From the NCBI RefSeq assembly GCF_023515995.1, contig NZ_CP097320.1:4030001-4094000 (forward strand): DNA of 64,000 nt, given 5' to 3'. Position 1 is the first letter of the stretch; every line of letters starts with the position of its first letter. Under the pieces are notes generated by a model. The model was not told the origin of the DNA. It ran no database searches and saw only the letters and a program-made list of their open reading frames with translations. This stretch comes from Candidatus Mycobacterium methanotrophicum (GTDB lineage Bacteria; Actinomycetota; Actinomycetes; Mycobacteriales; Mycobacteriaceae). The translations under genes and the position numbers were made by a program. Below are positions 7,993 to 18,690 of this stretch, piece by piece.

Positions 7993-10284
7993 TCAGGTCG
8001 TTGTCGCAGCAGCGCCACTCGAATTCCTAGCTGATTCAAGCGCTTTAAAACTCCGTAACCGTAGGCTGTTACTGACTACGAAGAACGACGAAAACGCCAT
8101 CGCGGCACCGGCCAGCATGGGGTTCAAGAGGCCGGCGGCCGCGAGCGGCAACGCCACGACGTTATAGGCGAAGGCCCAGAACAGGTTGCCCTTGATCGTC
8201 GCCAATGTCTTACGCGACAACCGAATGGCGTCGGGGACGGCGCGCAGGTCACCACGGACCAGAGTCAGATCGCTGGCCTCGATCGCGACGTCGGTCCCGG
8301 TGCCCATCGCCAGACCGAGATCCGCCTGCACCAATGCGGCCGCGTCGTTGACGCCGTCGCCGACCGCGGCCACCACCTTGCCATGCGCCTGCAGCCGCTT
8401 GATGGTCTCCACCTTCTCTTGCGGCAACACCTCCGCGATGACCTGATCGATGCCGACCTGCCGGGCGATCGTGCGCGCCGTGGCCGCGTTGTCGCCGGTC
8501 AGCATGATCGGCGACAAGCCCAGCGCACGCAGCTCGCGGACCGCCGCGGCCGATGTCGGCCTCACGGTGCCCCTGACAACCAACACACCGCAGACTTTGC
8601 CATCCACCGCGACGCCGACAGCCGTGTCGCCGTCGGCGTTGGCCCGGTGCACGGCCCGCACGAGTTCATCGGGTAGCTGCTGGGACCGCTCGGCGAGAAG
8701 GCGCTGCCGGCCCACGAGCACCTGGTGGCCACCGACAACGCCCTGCACCCCGAGCCCCGCCAAGTTGGTGAAACCGTCGACACCCGGCAGCTCGCCCACC
8801 TTCTCGCGGGCGGCCTTGACGATGGCCCTGGCAATCGGGTGCTCGGAGGCGTGCTCGACCGCACCGGCTAGCAGTAGCACGTCATGCGGCTGTTCATCGT
8901 TGGCGGTGACCACGGCGAGCACGGTCTTCGTGCCCGTCGTGAGCGTGCCCGTCTTGTCGAGGACAACCGTGTCGATGCGCCGGGCGGATTCGAGGATCTC
9001 GGGCCCTTTGATCAGGATGCCCAGTTGCGCGCCGCGACCGGTGCCGACCAAGAGCGCCATCGGCGTGGCCAGGCCAAGCGCACACGGGCAGGCGACAATC
9101 AGCACGGCCACTGCAGCGCTGAACGCCGTCGAAAACGATCCGCTGGTGGCGATCCAAAATGCCAGTGTCGCCGCCGACAGCGCGATGACGACCGGCACAA
9201 AGACCCCCGAGACCTTGTCGGCCAGCCTTTGGGCCGGCGCCTTGCCAGTCTGTGCGCGCTCGACCAGCTTTGCGATCTGCGCCAATTCAGTGTCGGAACC
9301 GATCCGATTGGCGCGCACCACGATTCGGCCGCCGACGTTCACCGTGGCACCGATCACCTGTTCGCCGGGACCGACCTCCACGGGAACCGATTCTCCGGTG
9401 AGCATCGACGCGTCGACCGCGGACGAGCCCTCGATCACGACACCGTCGGTGGCGATTTTCTCACCCGGGCGCACCACGAATTCGTCATCGACAGCTAGGC
9501 TGTCTATCGGGACGCGTTGTTCCACACCGTTTTTCCGCACCGCCACATCCTTAGCGCCGAGTTCCAGCAGCGCCCGTAGCGCCGCCCCCGCCCGCCGCTT
9601 GGCGCGGGCCTCGAAGTAGCGGCCCGCGAGGACGAATGTGGTGACGCCCGCGGCCGCTTCGAGGTAAATGCTGCCCGTACCGTCGGTGTGGCAGACGGCG
9701 AAGTCGAACGAATGCTTGACGCCCGGCAGTCCGGCCGTGCCCCAGAACAGCGCATAGACCGACCAGCCGAACGCCGCAAGGGTTCCCATCGAGATCAAGT
9801 TGTCCATCGTCGCGGTGCCGTGACGCAGGTTCGCCCATGCCGCTTTGTGGAACGGCAACCCGGCCCATCCCACGACAGGCGCGGCCAGTATCAGGGACAA
9901 CCACTGCCAGTTGGTGAACTGCAGCGCAGGGGTCATCGCCATCGCGATCACGGGGGCCGAGAGCAGCGCCGACACCAGAAACCGTCGGCGCAGCGCAGCC
10001 GTTGGACCAGACTCGGCCGAGGACCTGGCCTCGTCGCGCGGCAGCGGGCTGAGCTGGGGAAGTTCAGCTTTGTAGCCGGCTTCTCCGACGGTGGCCACCA
10101 GTTGCTCGGGTGTAACAGCGCCAGTGTATGTGACGTTGGCTTTCGAGGTTGCGAAGTTAACGGACGCCGTGACGCCGTCGATGCCGTTAAGCCGCTTCTC
10201 TAATCGGGCCGCGCACGAGGCGCACGACATTCCGTCGACGAGTATCTGCACTTCGCGGCTGGATGTGTTGGTGCTGAGGTTCAT
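7993..10284 (-). CDS. Copper-transporting P1B-type ATPase (CtpA/CtpB/CopA family)
   Basis: A 763-residue P-type ATPase starting at ATG 10284; an open frame continues upstream to 10467 but has no homology. An N-terminal heavy-metal-associated domain carries the metal site MSCASC. Membrane helices follow, with the actuator TGES, the transmembrane metal site CPC (VACPCALGLATPMA), the phosphorylation motif DKTGTLTTG, SEHPIA and the hinge GDGVND. All catalytic residues are present. The C-terminus resembles mycobacterial CtpA/CtpB. It probably exports Cu(I) or supplies copper to extracytoplasmic enzymes. No operator was recognised upstream. Confidence 0.9.
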   Translation of the reverse strand: MNLSTNTSSREVQILVDGMSCASCAARLEKRLNGIDGVTASVNFATSKANVTYTGAVTPEQLVATVGEAGYKAELPQLSPLPRDEARSSAESGPTAALRRRFLVSALLSAPVIAMAMTPALQFTNWQWLSLILAAPVVGWAGLPFHKAAWANLRHGTATMDNLISMGTLAAFGWSVYALFWGTAGLPGVKHSFDFAVCHTDGTGSIYLEAAAGVTTFVLAGRYFEARAKRRAGAALRALLELGAKDVAVRKNGVEQRVPIDSLAVDDEFVVRPGEKIATDGVVIEGSSAVDASMLTGESVPVEVGPGEQVIGATVNVGGRIVVRANRIGSDTELAQIAKLVERAQTGKAPAQRLADKVSGVFVPVVIALSAATLAFWIATSGSFSTAFSAAVAVLIVACPCALGLATPMALLVGTGRGAQLGILIKGPEILESARRIDTVVLDKTGTLTTGTKTVLAVVTANDEQPHDVLLLAGAVEHASEHPIARAIVKAAREKVGELPGVDGFTNLAGLGVQGVVGGHQVLVGRQRLLAERSQQLPDELVRAVHRANADGDTAVGVAVDGKVCGVLVVRGTVRPTSAAAVRELRALGLSPIMLTGDNAATARTIARQVGIDQVIAEVLPQEKVETIKRLQAHGKVVAAVGDGVNDAAALVQADLGLAMGTGTDVAIEASDLTLVRGDLRAVPDAIRLSRKTLATIKGNLFWAFAYNVVALPLAAAGLLNPMLAGAAMAFSSFFVVSNSLRLRSFKALESARNSSGAAATTT

Positions 10285-10940
10285 GGGGCGTTTCCGTCCG
10301 CGGACTTCGCCTGATTGGTTGGAACGTGAGCTTCGCCCGCCCCTTTCGGCAGTTTCGCGCCTCCGGTCGGCGGAGGGTTGCCAACGCGATCGACCGGTGC
10401 TCGCCTGTGCGGCGTTCCGGTCACGGTCGGCGTCGGGCGGGCGTTCGCCGTCGGCTCTGACGGGCACTGGTGCTCACATCTCCCTTCCGGCGCGCGGCGA
10501 CGCACTTCGTGCAAATGACGTTCAGCGTGTCAGCGTCACGTATCCGGTTCTCCCCTGCTACCATATGCCGTCCCGCAGCACCCCAAAGTTCCCGACCAAC
10601 TCCAGGCGTCTTTAGGCGGGTGGCGTTTTTCGGTGGGTGGTGTTTTGCAGTCCTTCGTCCGGCACGGATCGCAAAATTCGTTACTTGATTTGCCTCACTG
10701 GGCTTGACCCCGTCTGCTGGACACACGGTCAGGCGGCTTGTGCCGTATGACTAAATCGGTTCTCGAACCGGCCGGCGCGAATCATACCTAACCGGGGCTT
10801 CGCCCCAGCCCGACGAGGCATGTCGTTGGTCACTGTTGGTTTGGGGGCTGCGGTCGGCGGGTGAAGACCGTGACCGACGGACCGGCCCGGTGGATGAACC
10901 GTCATAACGGTTGGTTGGCCGACTGGCCGTCCCATCTCCG
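10285..10940. other. Long leader/intergenic region of the copper ATPase gene
   Basis: About 650 bases with only short, compositionally biased open frames. The 101-residue minus-strand frame at 10421-10726 has one CTKC pair but no family resemblance and was not accepted as a gene. The stretch presumably holds the ATPase promoter. Confidence 0.4.
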
Positions 10941-10943
10941 TCC

Positions 10944-11175
10944 GGAGCCCATCATAAGGCGGTGCACCGGTTCGCCCGCGACCACGGGCTGCCCCGGGGG
11001 GATTTCGTCACGGGGCAACGCAAAGACGACATCGCCCACGAGCACTTGGCCCGGTTCACCGGTAGCGAGGGGGTGCTGTTCGTCGGGCGGCGCGCAGGAG
11101 AAGACCAAGCTGTTTCGCACCGAGAAACGCCGCGGCGCCCACGGTGATGCCTACCCGTGGATCGTGGCGTCCATA
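10944..11175 (+). pseudogene. Fragment of a conserved actinobacterial hypothetical gene (N-terminal side)
   Basis: Two plus-strand frames, shifted near 11095, read as one protein: AVHRFARDHGLPRGDFV, GQRKDDIAHEHLARFTG, then EKTKLFRTEKRRGAHGDAYP and WIVAS. I recall this as part of a widespread actinobacterial hypothetical protein of unknown function. The following part of the same protein seems to lie next door but on the opposite strand (11187-11381), which indicates breakage by inversion. Confidence 0.5.
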
Positions 11176-11186
11176 GGGAAGCGGTA

Positions 11187-11381
11187 GTCCGCGGCCCGGT
11201 CGCTCGCGGTGAATGGATGCGGCAGGATGGCCAGCCACTTGCGCAGCAGCGTGTCGATCTGGTCTTCGTCGAGATGATCGCAGATCGCTTGCAGCGCGGC
11301 CGGGTCCTCGACGGTGGCGAACCCGTTGTCCAGCGCGGTGAATCCGATCCCGGCCTTGGCGGCTTGACGCTGGCGACGCAC
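11187..11381 (-). pseudogene. Inverted fragment of the same hypothetical gene (middle part)
   Basis: The minus-strand frame reads RQAAKAGIGFTALDNGFA, EDPAALQAICDHLDEDQID and RKWLAILPHPFTASDRAADY, which I recall as downstream sequence of the protein partly encoded at 10944-11175. It ends abruptly near 11187, where the plus-strand piece begins to match. No function is known or expected. Confidence 0.5.
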
Positions 11382-11406
11382 CGGAATAGGTCAGGCACGT
11401 CGCTTT

Positions 11407-11433
11407 CTTGCACTCGGCATGGGTGAGTGCTAA
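11407..11433 (+). promoter_or_regulatory. CIRCE operator 1 (HrcA site)
   Basis: CTTGCACTC - 9 bases - GAGTGCTAA. One arm matches the CIRCE consensus TTAGCACTC-N9-GAGTGCTAA perfectly and the other differs at positions 1 and 3. It lies about 150 bases upstream of the groEL2 start. Confidence 0.85.
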
Positions 11434-11441
11434 GAATGACA

Positions 11442-11468
11442 TTGGCACTCGCGACCAGTGAGTGCTAG
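11442..11468 (+). promoter_or_regulatory. CIRCE operator 2 (HrcA site)
   Basis: TTGGCACTC - 9 bases - GAGTGCTAG, a second near-consensus CIRCE inverted repeat 8 bases after the first. The two HrcA-binding sites repress groEL2 in unstressed cells according to established work on actinobacterial chaperonins. Confidence 0.9.
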
Positions 11469-11579
11469 GTCGGGACGGTGAGGCAGGGGCCGCGTCAGCG
11501 GGCACAACCCCAGCCGTCCGTCGCGGGCACTGCGCCCGGCCACAGACGTGTCATCCCCAATCGGAGGAATCACTTCGCA

Positions 11580-13205
<1,626 letters not shown>

Positions 13206-13221
13206 GTCCGCTTGCCCGAAG

Positions 13222-13254
13222 AGCCCGGTCCCCGAGTGGGGCCGGGCTTTTCCT
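13222..13254 (+). terminator. Rho-independent terminator of groEL2
   Basis: AGCCCGG, then a CCCC/GGGG extension around GAGT, then CCGGGCT and a T-rich run, starting 17 bases after the groEL2 stop. The GC-rich stem plus TTTT tail fits an intrinsic terminator. Confidence 0.8.
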
Positions 13255-13313
13255 TTCGCTTTCCGGCTGTTGTACTGGACGTTCAAACTGTCGGGACGAA
13301 GGGGGCGGCAAGA

Positions 13314-13616
13314 ATGCGAGCATCCGCGATGTGCTTACGGTGCAGAGTCTTGGGCGTGGTCGCCGGCAGCGCTCTTGCCGTTGCGGCGGGGGTCCTCGCG
13401 CCGTCGCCGATCGCCGGCGCCGGGCCCGCGCCGTGCGCGGCAAGCGGGTCGGCTGCCACAGCCAGCGGCGTGCTGAACGCGGCAAGCGGATTCCTCGACG
13501 CTCATCCGGATGCCAACAACGTGCTCGCCGCGGCAATCAGCCGGCCACCGGCCAAAGCGCGGTCGTCGGCAACGCCGGATCAGCTGGCCGCACTCTTCGA
13601 CGCGCTGTCGAGCTGA
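13314..13616 (+). CDS. Small secreted hemophore-like protein, possibly truncated
   Basis: A 100-residue exported protein starting at ATG 13314 behind a G-rich ribosome site. A signal peptide (VVAGSALAVAAGVLAPSPIAGAG) is followed by CAASGSAATASGVLNAASG and FLDAHPDANNVL, the pattern of the mycobacterial hemophore-related family of small helical secreted proteins. The second conserved half, with a paired C-terminal cysteine, is absent; the protein ends DQLAALFDALSS. It may therefore be a shortened, non-functional copy. If functional, it would act outside the cell in haem binding or a related role. Confidence 0.6.
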   Translation: MRASAMCLRCRVLGVVAGSALAVAAGVLAPSPIAGAGPAPCAASGSAATASGVLNAASGFLDAHPDANNVLAAAISRPPAKARSSATPDQLAALFDALSS

Positions 13617-13719
13617 GTCATCTGTCTGTCAGGGACCAAGACCTCTACTACTACGCTGACAGCCCGAGGGAATTCAGCAGCGCCCCGCGCTCAACAGCCC
13701 TAACCCCCCGAGGCTAGCT

Positions 13720-14830
13720 TCAGCACCGGAGCCGGGTGGCCCCCGGCCGGGGCGGACCCGCGTCGAGCAGGCGGTCGTAAGCCTCCTCCATCGGGTCCAC
13801 CCCTTTGACCCGCGCCCGGGCTCCGATGCTGTCCGCCGGATCGGGCTCGTAGTTGGGGTTGTCGTCCAGCGGGAAGATCCAGTCCCACATCTGCGTCACG
13901 TACAGCATCGGACGCCCAACCCCGGGCTCGTCGGCCAGGATGCGGACGCGGACTTCGGGCTTGCGCATCTCGGCCACCCGTTCGGCCAGCGGCAGATGGG
14001 AGATCTCGCGGTAGCTGGGATAGAGGACGAACGGGTTGGCGCTCAACTGCAACCCGATGATCAGGCCGATCGGGCGCGGCAGCAGCTGCGCGGTGAATTG
14101 TGCGCCGCCAGCCCGCGCATTTGTGTTGGCCTTCTCGATCATCGCGATCGCGTCTTCCCATGTCGGGTCGCCGGCATTGGCGACGACGAAGGTAAAGGTC
14201 AAAGGCAGTCCGACATCCTCGGCGACGTCGAACATCGTTTGCAGCACCAGCCTGGTAGCCGCCGCCGGGATGTCGGACACGAACTGCAATAGGCGCCCGC
14301 CGCCGTCGACCACGCCGCGGGCGATCTCTTCAATCTCTTCACGGGCGGCGCCGTAGCTCGGAATGCGGCGAGTAGACCGCCACGTCGATGTCACGCCTGC
14401 CTTTTTCCAGGGCCTCGAGGTATTCGGGGAAGGTTTCCCAAGCCCACGGCAAACCGTCGGCATCACGACACCGGGAATGTCCTCGACGCCGGCCATCACG
14501 TCGACCAGCACGTCGTGATCGGATTGGCGGCACGGCGCGAAGCCGACACCGCAATTGCCCATTAACGCGGTGGTCACCCCGTGCGCCGACGACGGGGTCA
14601 GGCGCTCCAACCAGATGGACTGGCCGTCGTAGTGGGTGTGCAGCTCGACAAAACCCGAGGTGACCAGCAGCCCGGTCGCGTCGATCTCCCGCGCGGCGCG
14701 CTCGCCATCGAGGTGACCGACGGCCGCGATGACGCCGTCTCGCACCGCGACGTCGCCGACGTGCGGCTCGCCTCCGAGCCCGTCGACGATGGCGCCGTGC
14801 GAGGCGTCCCGGGAACGGAACTGTTGGTAG
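13720..14830 (-). pseudogene. N-acyl-D-amino-acid deacylase-type amidohydrolase, decayed
   Basis: The minus strand shows an amidohydrolase N-terminus (IVDGLGGEPHVGDVAVRDG), the metal-binding segment GFVELHTHYDGQ, and MGNCGVGFAPCRQSD, all typical of D-aminoacylase-like enzymes. Near 14465 homology moves to another frame (GLPWAWETFPEYLEALEKG) and near 14350 it returns. A further segment runs down to NPNYEPDPADS and breaks off after YDRLLD, lacking the C-terminal metal ligands. Two frameshifts, a small internal loss and a missing 3' end mark it as a pseudogene. It lies head to head with mftA. Confidence 0.8.
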
Positions 14831-14905
14831 GGGTCTGCCCGTCTGGTACCTTTGTGACCGCTGCCATAGTGCAAGTCCATATGCCAAACACCCTGGAGGT
14901 AAATC

Positions 14906-15010
14906 ATGCACGACCCAGACGCCACCCAAGCCGCCGTCACCGCGGAGCAGCTGATTTCCGAGACGCTGGTCGAGGAGCTGTCCATCGACGGTATGTGCGG
15001 CGTCTACTGA
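14906..15010 (+). CDS. mftA: Mycofactocin precursor peptide MftA
   Basis: A 34-residue peptide ending in IDGMCGVY, the invariant mycofactocin precursor C-terminus. The terminal Val-Tyr is the part decarboxylated, crosslinked and excised to form the redox cofactor; the leader (LISETLVEELS) matches the family. A GGAGG site stands 7 bases before the ATG. Its stop overlaps the mftB start (TGATG), giving tight coupling. The gene is intact. The usual upstream TetR-type regulator mftR is missing, and its place is occupied by the decayed amidohydrolase. Confidence 0.95.
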   Translation: MHDPDATQAAVTAEQLISETLVEELSIDGMCGVY

Positions 15011-15273
15011 TGGCGTTCGACTTGGACGAACGATGGCGTCTGCATCCCCAGGCGGCGTTGCGGCCAGAACCGTTCGGGGCGCTGTTATATCACTTCGGGA
15101 CCAGAAAGCTTTCCTTCCTGAAAAATCGCGTGATCGTTGACATCGTGCGCTCACTGCCCGAGCATGCGAGCGTCCGCGCAGCGCTGAGCGCGGCCGGGGT
15201 TGAGGACCCCGACGCGTACGCGGAAGCGCTGGAAACGCTGGCCGATTCACAGACGTTGGTGCGGATATCGTGA
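15010..15273 (+). CDS. mftB: Mycofactocin precursor-binding chaperone MftB
   Basis: An 87-residue protein with the RiPP recognition element fold (WRLHPQAALRPEPFGALLYH, KLSFLKNRVIVDIVRSL). It is of family-typical length. It binds the MftA leader and presents the precursor to the radical enzyme MftC. The ATG shares its A with the mftA stop, and the gene's own stop overlaps the GTG of mftC. The gene is intact. Confidence 0.93.
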   Translation: MAFDLDERWRLHPQAALRPEPFGALLYHFGTRKLSFLKNRVIVDIVRSLPEHASVRAALSAAGVEDPDAYAEALETLADSQTLVRIS

Positions 15274-16436
15274 CCGCGGTGTTGCCTAACCGGCTCGTGG
15301 ATCAGTTTGAGCTTGGGCTGGACGCGCCCATTTGCCTTACGTGGGAGCTGACCTACGCCTGCAACCTGTCGTGCGTGCACTGCCTGTCATCGTCGGGGCG
15401 ACGTGATCCGCGTGAACTCAGCACCGAACAGTGCAAGGCCGTCATCGATGAACTCGAGCGGATGCAGATTTTCTACGTAAACATCGGTGGTGGTGAGCCG
15501 ACGGTGCGTGGCGATTTCTGGGACCTGGTCGAGTACGCGACCGCGCATCATGTTGGCGTGAAGTTTTCCACCAACGGCGTCCGGATCACTCCGGCGGTGG
15601 CGGTGAAGCTGGCCGCCTCGGACTACGTGGACGTGCAGATCTCGCTTGACGGCGCCACCGCAGAGGTCAACGACGCTGTGCGCGGCGAGGGTTCGTTCGC
15701 GATGGCCATCCGTGCGTTGGAGAACCTGTCCGCGGCCGGCTTCGGCGACGCCAAAATTTCGGTTGTGGCGACTCGCCACAACATCGACCAGCTCGACGAC
15801 TTCAAGGCATTGGCGGACGGTTACGGCGCCACACTGCGCATTACCCGGCTGCGCCCGTCGGGACGCGGCGCCGATGTCTGGGAGGACCTGCACCCGAGGG
15901 CCGAACAGCAACGCGCGCTCTACGACTGGCTGGTGGCGCACGGTGAAGGAGTGCTGACGGGCGACTCATTTTTCCATCTGGCCGCCTACGGCGCGGCGCT
16001 GCCCGGGCTGAATCTGTGCGGCGCCGGACGCGTGGTGTGCCTGATCGATCCGGTCGGTGACGTCTACGCCTGCCCATTCGCCATCCACGAGCAGTTCCTG
16101 GCCGGCAACGTCCTGGACGACGGCGGGTTCGCCGCGGTCTGGCGCAGCTCGGAGCTGTTCCGTGAGTTGCGTGCGCCCTCCACCGGCGGGGCATGCGCGA
16201 AGTGCGGGCACTTCGATGCTTGCCGCGGTGGCTGCATGGCGGCGAAGTTTTTCACAGGCCTGCCGCTAGACGGCCCGGACCCGGAATGCGTGCGAGGCCT
16301 TGGCGAGCCGGCACTCGCCGCCGACCGTGTCGTGCCCAAACCCGGGGCCGACCATTCCCGTCCCATACCGCTGACAGTGGTCACGCGGCCACCGAAACGA
16401 GCCTGCGACAGCGATCCGCTGACCGGTCGCGGCTGA
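15270..16436 (+). CDS. mftC: Mycofactocin radical SAM maturase MftC
   Basis: A 388-residue radical SAM/SPASM enzyme. The SAM-cluster motif is CNLSCVHC (C31, C35, C38), followed by GGGEPTVRGDF. SPASM auxiliary-cluster cysteines are visible in LCGAGRVVCLIDP, YACPF, CAKCGHFDACRGGC and the final PECVRG. It catalyses the two-step oxidative decarboxylation and carbon-carbon crosslinking of the MftA Val-Tyr terminus. The start is GTG at 15270, overlapping the mftB stop. All expected cluster ligands are present, so the enzyme looks functional. Confidence 0.95.
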   Translation: MTAVLPNRLVDQFELGLDAPICLTWELTYACNLSCVHCLSSSGRRDPRELSTEQCKAVIDELERMQIFYVNIGGGEPTVRGDFWDLVEYATAHHVGVKFSTNGVRITPAVAVKLAASDYVDVQISLDGATAEVNDAVRGEGSFAMAIRALENLSAAGFGDAKISVVATRHNIDQLDDFKALADGYGATLRITRLRPSGRGADVWEDLHPRAEQQRALYDWLVAHGEGVLTGDSFFHLAAYGAALPGLNLCGAGRVVCLIDPVGDVYACPFAIHEQFLAGNVLDDGGFAAVWRSSELFRELRAPSTGGACAKCGHFDACRGGCMAAKFFTGLPLDGPDPECVRGLGEPALAADRVVPKPGADHSRPIPLTVVTRPPKRACDSDPLTGRG

Positions 16437-16448
16437 GAGGTATTCATC

Positions 16449-17624
16449 ATGGCGAAATCAAGCTGGTTCGAGACCGTTGCGGAGGCTCAGCGTCGTGCGG
16501 CAAAAACGCTACCCAAGAGTGTTTACAGCGCTCTGGTTGCGGGATCCGAGCGGGGCACGACTGTCGGGGACAACGTCGCCGCGTTCGCGGAACTAGGGTT
16601 CGCGCCGCACGCCGCTGGATTGTCCGGCAAGCGTGACCTGGGCACCACCGTACTGGGACAACCGATCTCGCTGCCGGTGTTCATCTCGCCCACCGGGGTG
16701 CAGGCCGTACACCCGGACGGGGAAGTCGCCGTCGCGCGGGCTGCCGCGGCCCGGGGCACGGCGATGAGCCTGAGTTCGTTCGCCAGCAAGTCCATCGAAG
16801 AGGTCGCCGCGGCTAACCCGCAGACGTTTTTCCAGATGTACTGGACCGGTGGCCGCGACAAGATGGAGGCCAGGATGGAACGCGCGCGGGCGGCGGGCGC
16901 CGTGGGCGTGATCTTGACCTCGGACTGGACATTTTCCAGCGGCCGAGACTGGGGTAGCCCGAAAATCCCGGAAAAGATGGACCTCAAGGCGATGCTGCGG
17001 TTAGCTCCGGAATGCATCACCCGGCCGCGGTGGCTACTCCAATTCGCCAAAACCGCCAAGGTTCCCGACCTGACCGCGCCCAACCTAGCCGACGGCGGCG
17101 GCCCGGCACCGACGTTCTTCGGCGCCTACGGCGAGTGGATGCAAACGCCGCTGCCGACCTGGGATGACGTCGCGTGGCTGCGCGAACAATGGGGTGGCCC
17201 ATTCATGCTCAAAGGCGTGATACGTGTCGACGACGCACGCCGCGCCGTCGACGCCGGTGTCACCGCGATCTCGGTGTCCAACCACGGCGGCAACAACCTC
17301 GACGGCACCCCGGCTTCGATCCGGGCGCTGCCGGCGATCGCCGACGCGGTCGGCGGCCAGGTCGAAATCGTGTTGGACGGCGGAGTCCGGCGCGGCAGCG
17401 ATACGGTCAAGGCGCTCGCGCTTGGCGCGCGGGCGACGATGATTGGACGCGCGTACCTTTGGGGACTGGCCGCCGGCGGGCAGGACGGGGTGGAAAATGT
17501 GCTCGACATCATGCGCGGCGGTATAGACTCGGCTCTACTGGGTCTCGGTCATTCCTCGGTACACGATCTGAGCCGGAGTGACCTGGTGATACCGCCGGGG
17601 TTTCGGCGCGATCTGGGCATGTGA
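16449..17624 (+). CDS. mftD: Mycofactocin flavoprotein MftD
   Basis: A 391-residue FMN-dependent alpha-hydroxy-acid-oxidase-type protein, corresponding to M. tuberculosis Rv0694. The FMN barrel is evident: SVSNHGGNNLDGTPASIRAL carries the catalytic His and Arg region, VLDGGVRRGSDTVKALALGA is the phosphate-binding part, and the end is FRRDLGM. MftD oxidatively deaminates the excised mycofactocin intermediate. It starts 12 bases after mftC, in the same operon. In complete clusters mftE (peptidase) and mftF (glycosyltransferase) follow, but here the sequence passes directly into a decayed GMC oxidoreductase on the other strand. Confidence 0.93.
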   Translation: MAKSSWFETVAEAQRRAAKTLPKSVYSALVAGSERGTTVGDNVAAFAELGFAPHAAGLSGKRDLGTTVLGQPISLPVFISPTGVQAVHPDGEVAVARAAAARGTAMSLSSFASKSIEEVAAANPQTFFQMYWTGGRDKMEARMERARAAGAVGVILTSDWTFSSGRDWGSPKIPEKMDLKAMLRLAPECITRPRWLLQFAKTAKVPDLTAPNLADGGGPAPTFFGAYGEWMQTPLPTWDDVAWLREQWGGPFMLKGVIRVDDARRAVDAGVTAISVSNHGGNNLDGTPASIRALPAIADAVGGQVEIVLDGGVRRGSDTVKALALGARATMIGRAYLWGLAAGGQDGVENVLDIMRGGIDSALLGLGHSSVHDLSRSDLVIPPGFRRDLGM

Positions 17625-17639
17625 TCCGCTCCGACGGCT

Positions 17640-18690
17640 TTTCGGCTACGTCAGCCACTGCGAACGAACTCCGCGGACCCGGTGCACGGTCTCATCGCGG
17701 TCGGTCCGCGGCTGATGACCGTCGGCAGGATCGATCCGTCCACGGCCCATAGGCCGTCGATGCCGTTAACCCGACACTGCAGATCCAGCACTGGCGGAAT
17801 TCGTCGTCGGTCGTCACCGATAGGCACTTCCGCACAAATGCCGAGAAGTCGACCGCATTGGTGTGCTGCTGCGGGTTTCGGGCACGCATAGTTCGCGCGC
17901 TAACCGGGTCCCGATCGCAGCGCCGCGACGTCGGCGGGTCCGCTCTCGCAGGTGCTCGATGCGCGGCAGCACTCGCGGATCGGCTGAAGCAAGCACCACG
18001 CGTCCTCGGGCTTACGGGCCGCATCAGCGGGCGGTCGGCGCAGTGCTGCCCGACCGGCAGGCGGGCTGACCATTCCACACCGGCTTTCCGCAATACCTCT
18101 TCCTCCCCGATGCCTGAAAGCATCAGCAGGTGCGCACGGCGGGCGCCCGGCCCATCGCCGGACGCAGACATGCCGACCCAGGCCCGGTGCGCACATTATC
18201 GACGATGCTCAGCCGGACGGTGGCCGATGCCTTCCCCGTCTCGCCGTTGAGGTCTGCGATCCACGCATACTGGCGTCGCGAGCGGATTGCACCAACAGTG
18301 CCGTGTTACTTGAGAAATCCACTGTCCGCTGCACCGGAATGCTACCGCGGTCCCCGTGCGTTGGAGTTGGACTGCGGAAGTCAAGATCGCAGACCGCGGC
18401 AAAGTATCCGCCGTCGACCGCGCCGGAACCGCCGACGACGGCGGGCGCGCACCAACCGGACATGTCGATGCGGATGCGAGGTCAGCATCGCCCGATAGCG
18501 GCGCACCACGGGACTCGCGATGCTGATCGGCAAGAGGGAATCCGTCGCGGTCAGCCTGGCGAGGCAGGATCGGAAAGGCCAGGGGCCCGTTCGATCACGG
18601 TGACATGGCGCGCCGGATCCGGATATCGTCGAGCCGCTCGAGTGCCACGAATGGCAGCAGACTGATCCGATGAGCGCCGTCCTCGACGTG
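17640..18690 (-). pseudogene. GMC-family oxidoreductase remnant (mftG-like)
   Basis: Pieces of a GMC oxidoreductase are spread over all three minus-strand frames: HVTVIERAPGLSDPA near 18600, ASPVVRRYRAMLTSHP, VVGGSGAVDGGYF, HLLMLSGIGEEEVLRKAGVE, and the C-terminal CRVNGIDGLWAVDGSILPT near 17700. The order matches MftG, the GMC enzyme usually linked to mycofactocin genes. At least five frame changes make it clearly dead. It is inverted relative to mftA-D, whereas in M. tuberculosis the equivalent (Rv0697) reads in the same direction, so a rearrangement probably removed mftE and mftF. Confidence 0.7.

Noticed and set aside
10421..10726. A 101-residue minus-strand frame upstream of the copper ATPase, considered as a copper-binding protein
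   Set aside because: It has only one CTKC pair, no Cys-rich metallothionein pattern, and basic low-complexity composition.
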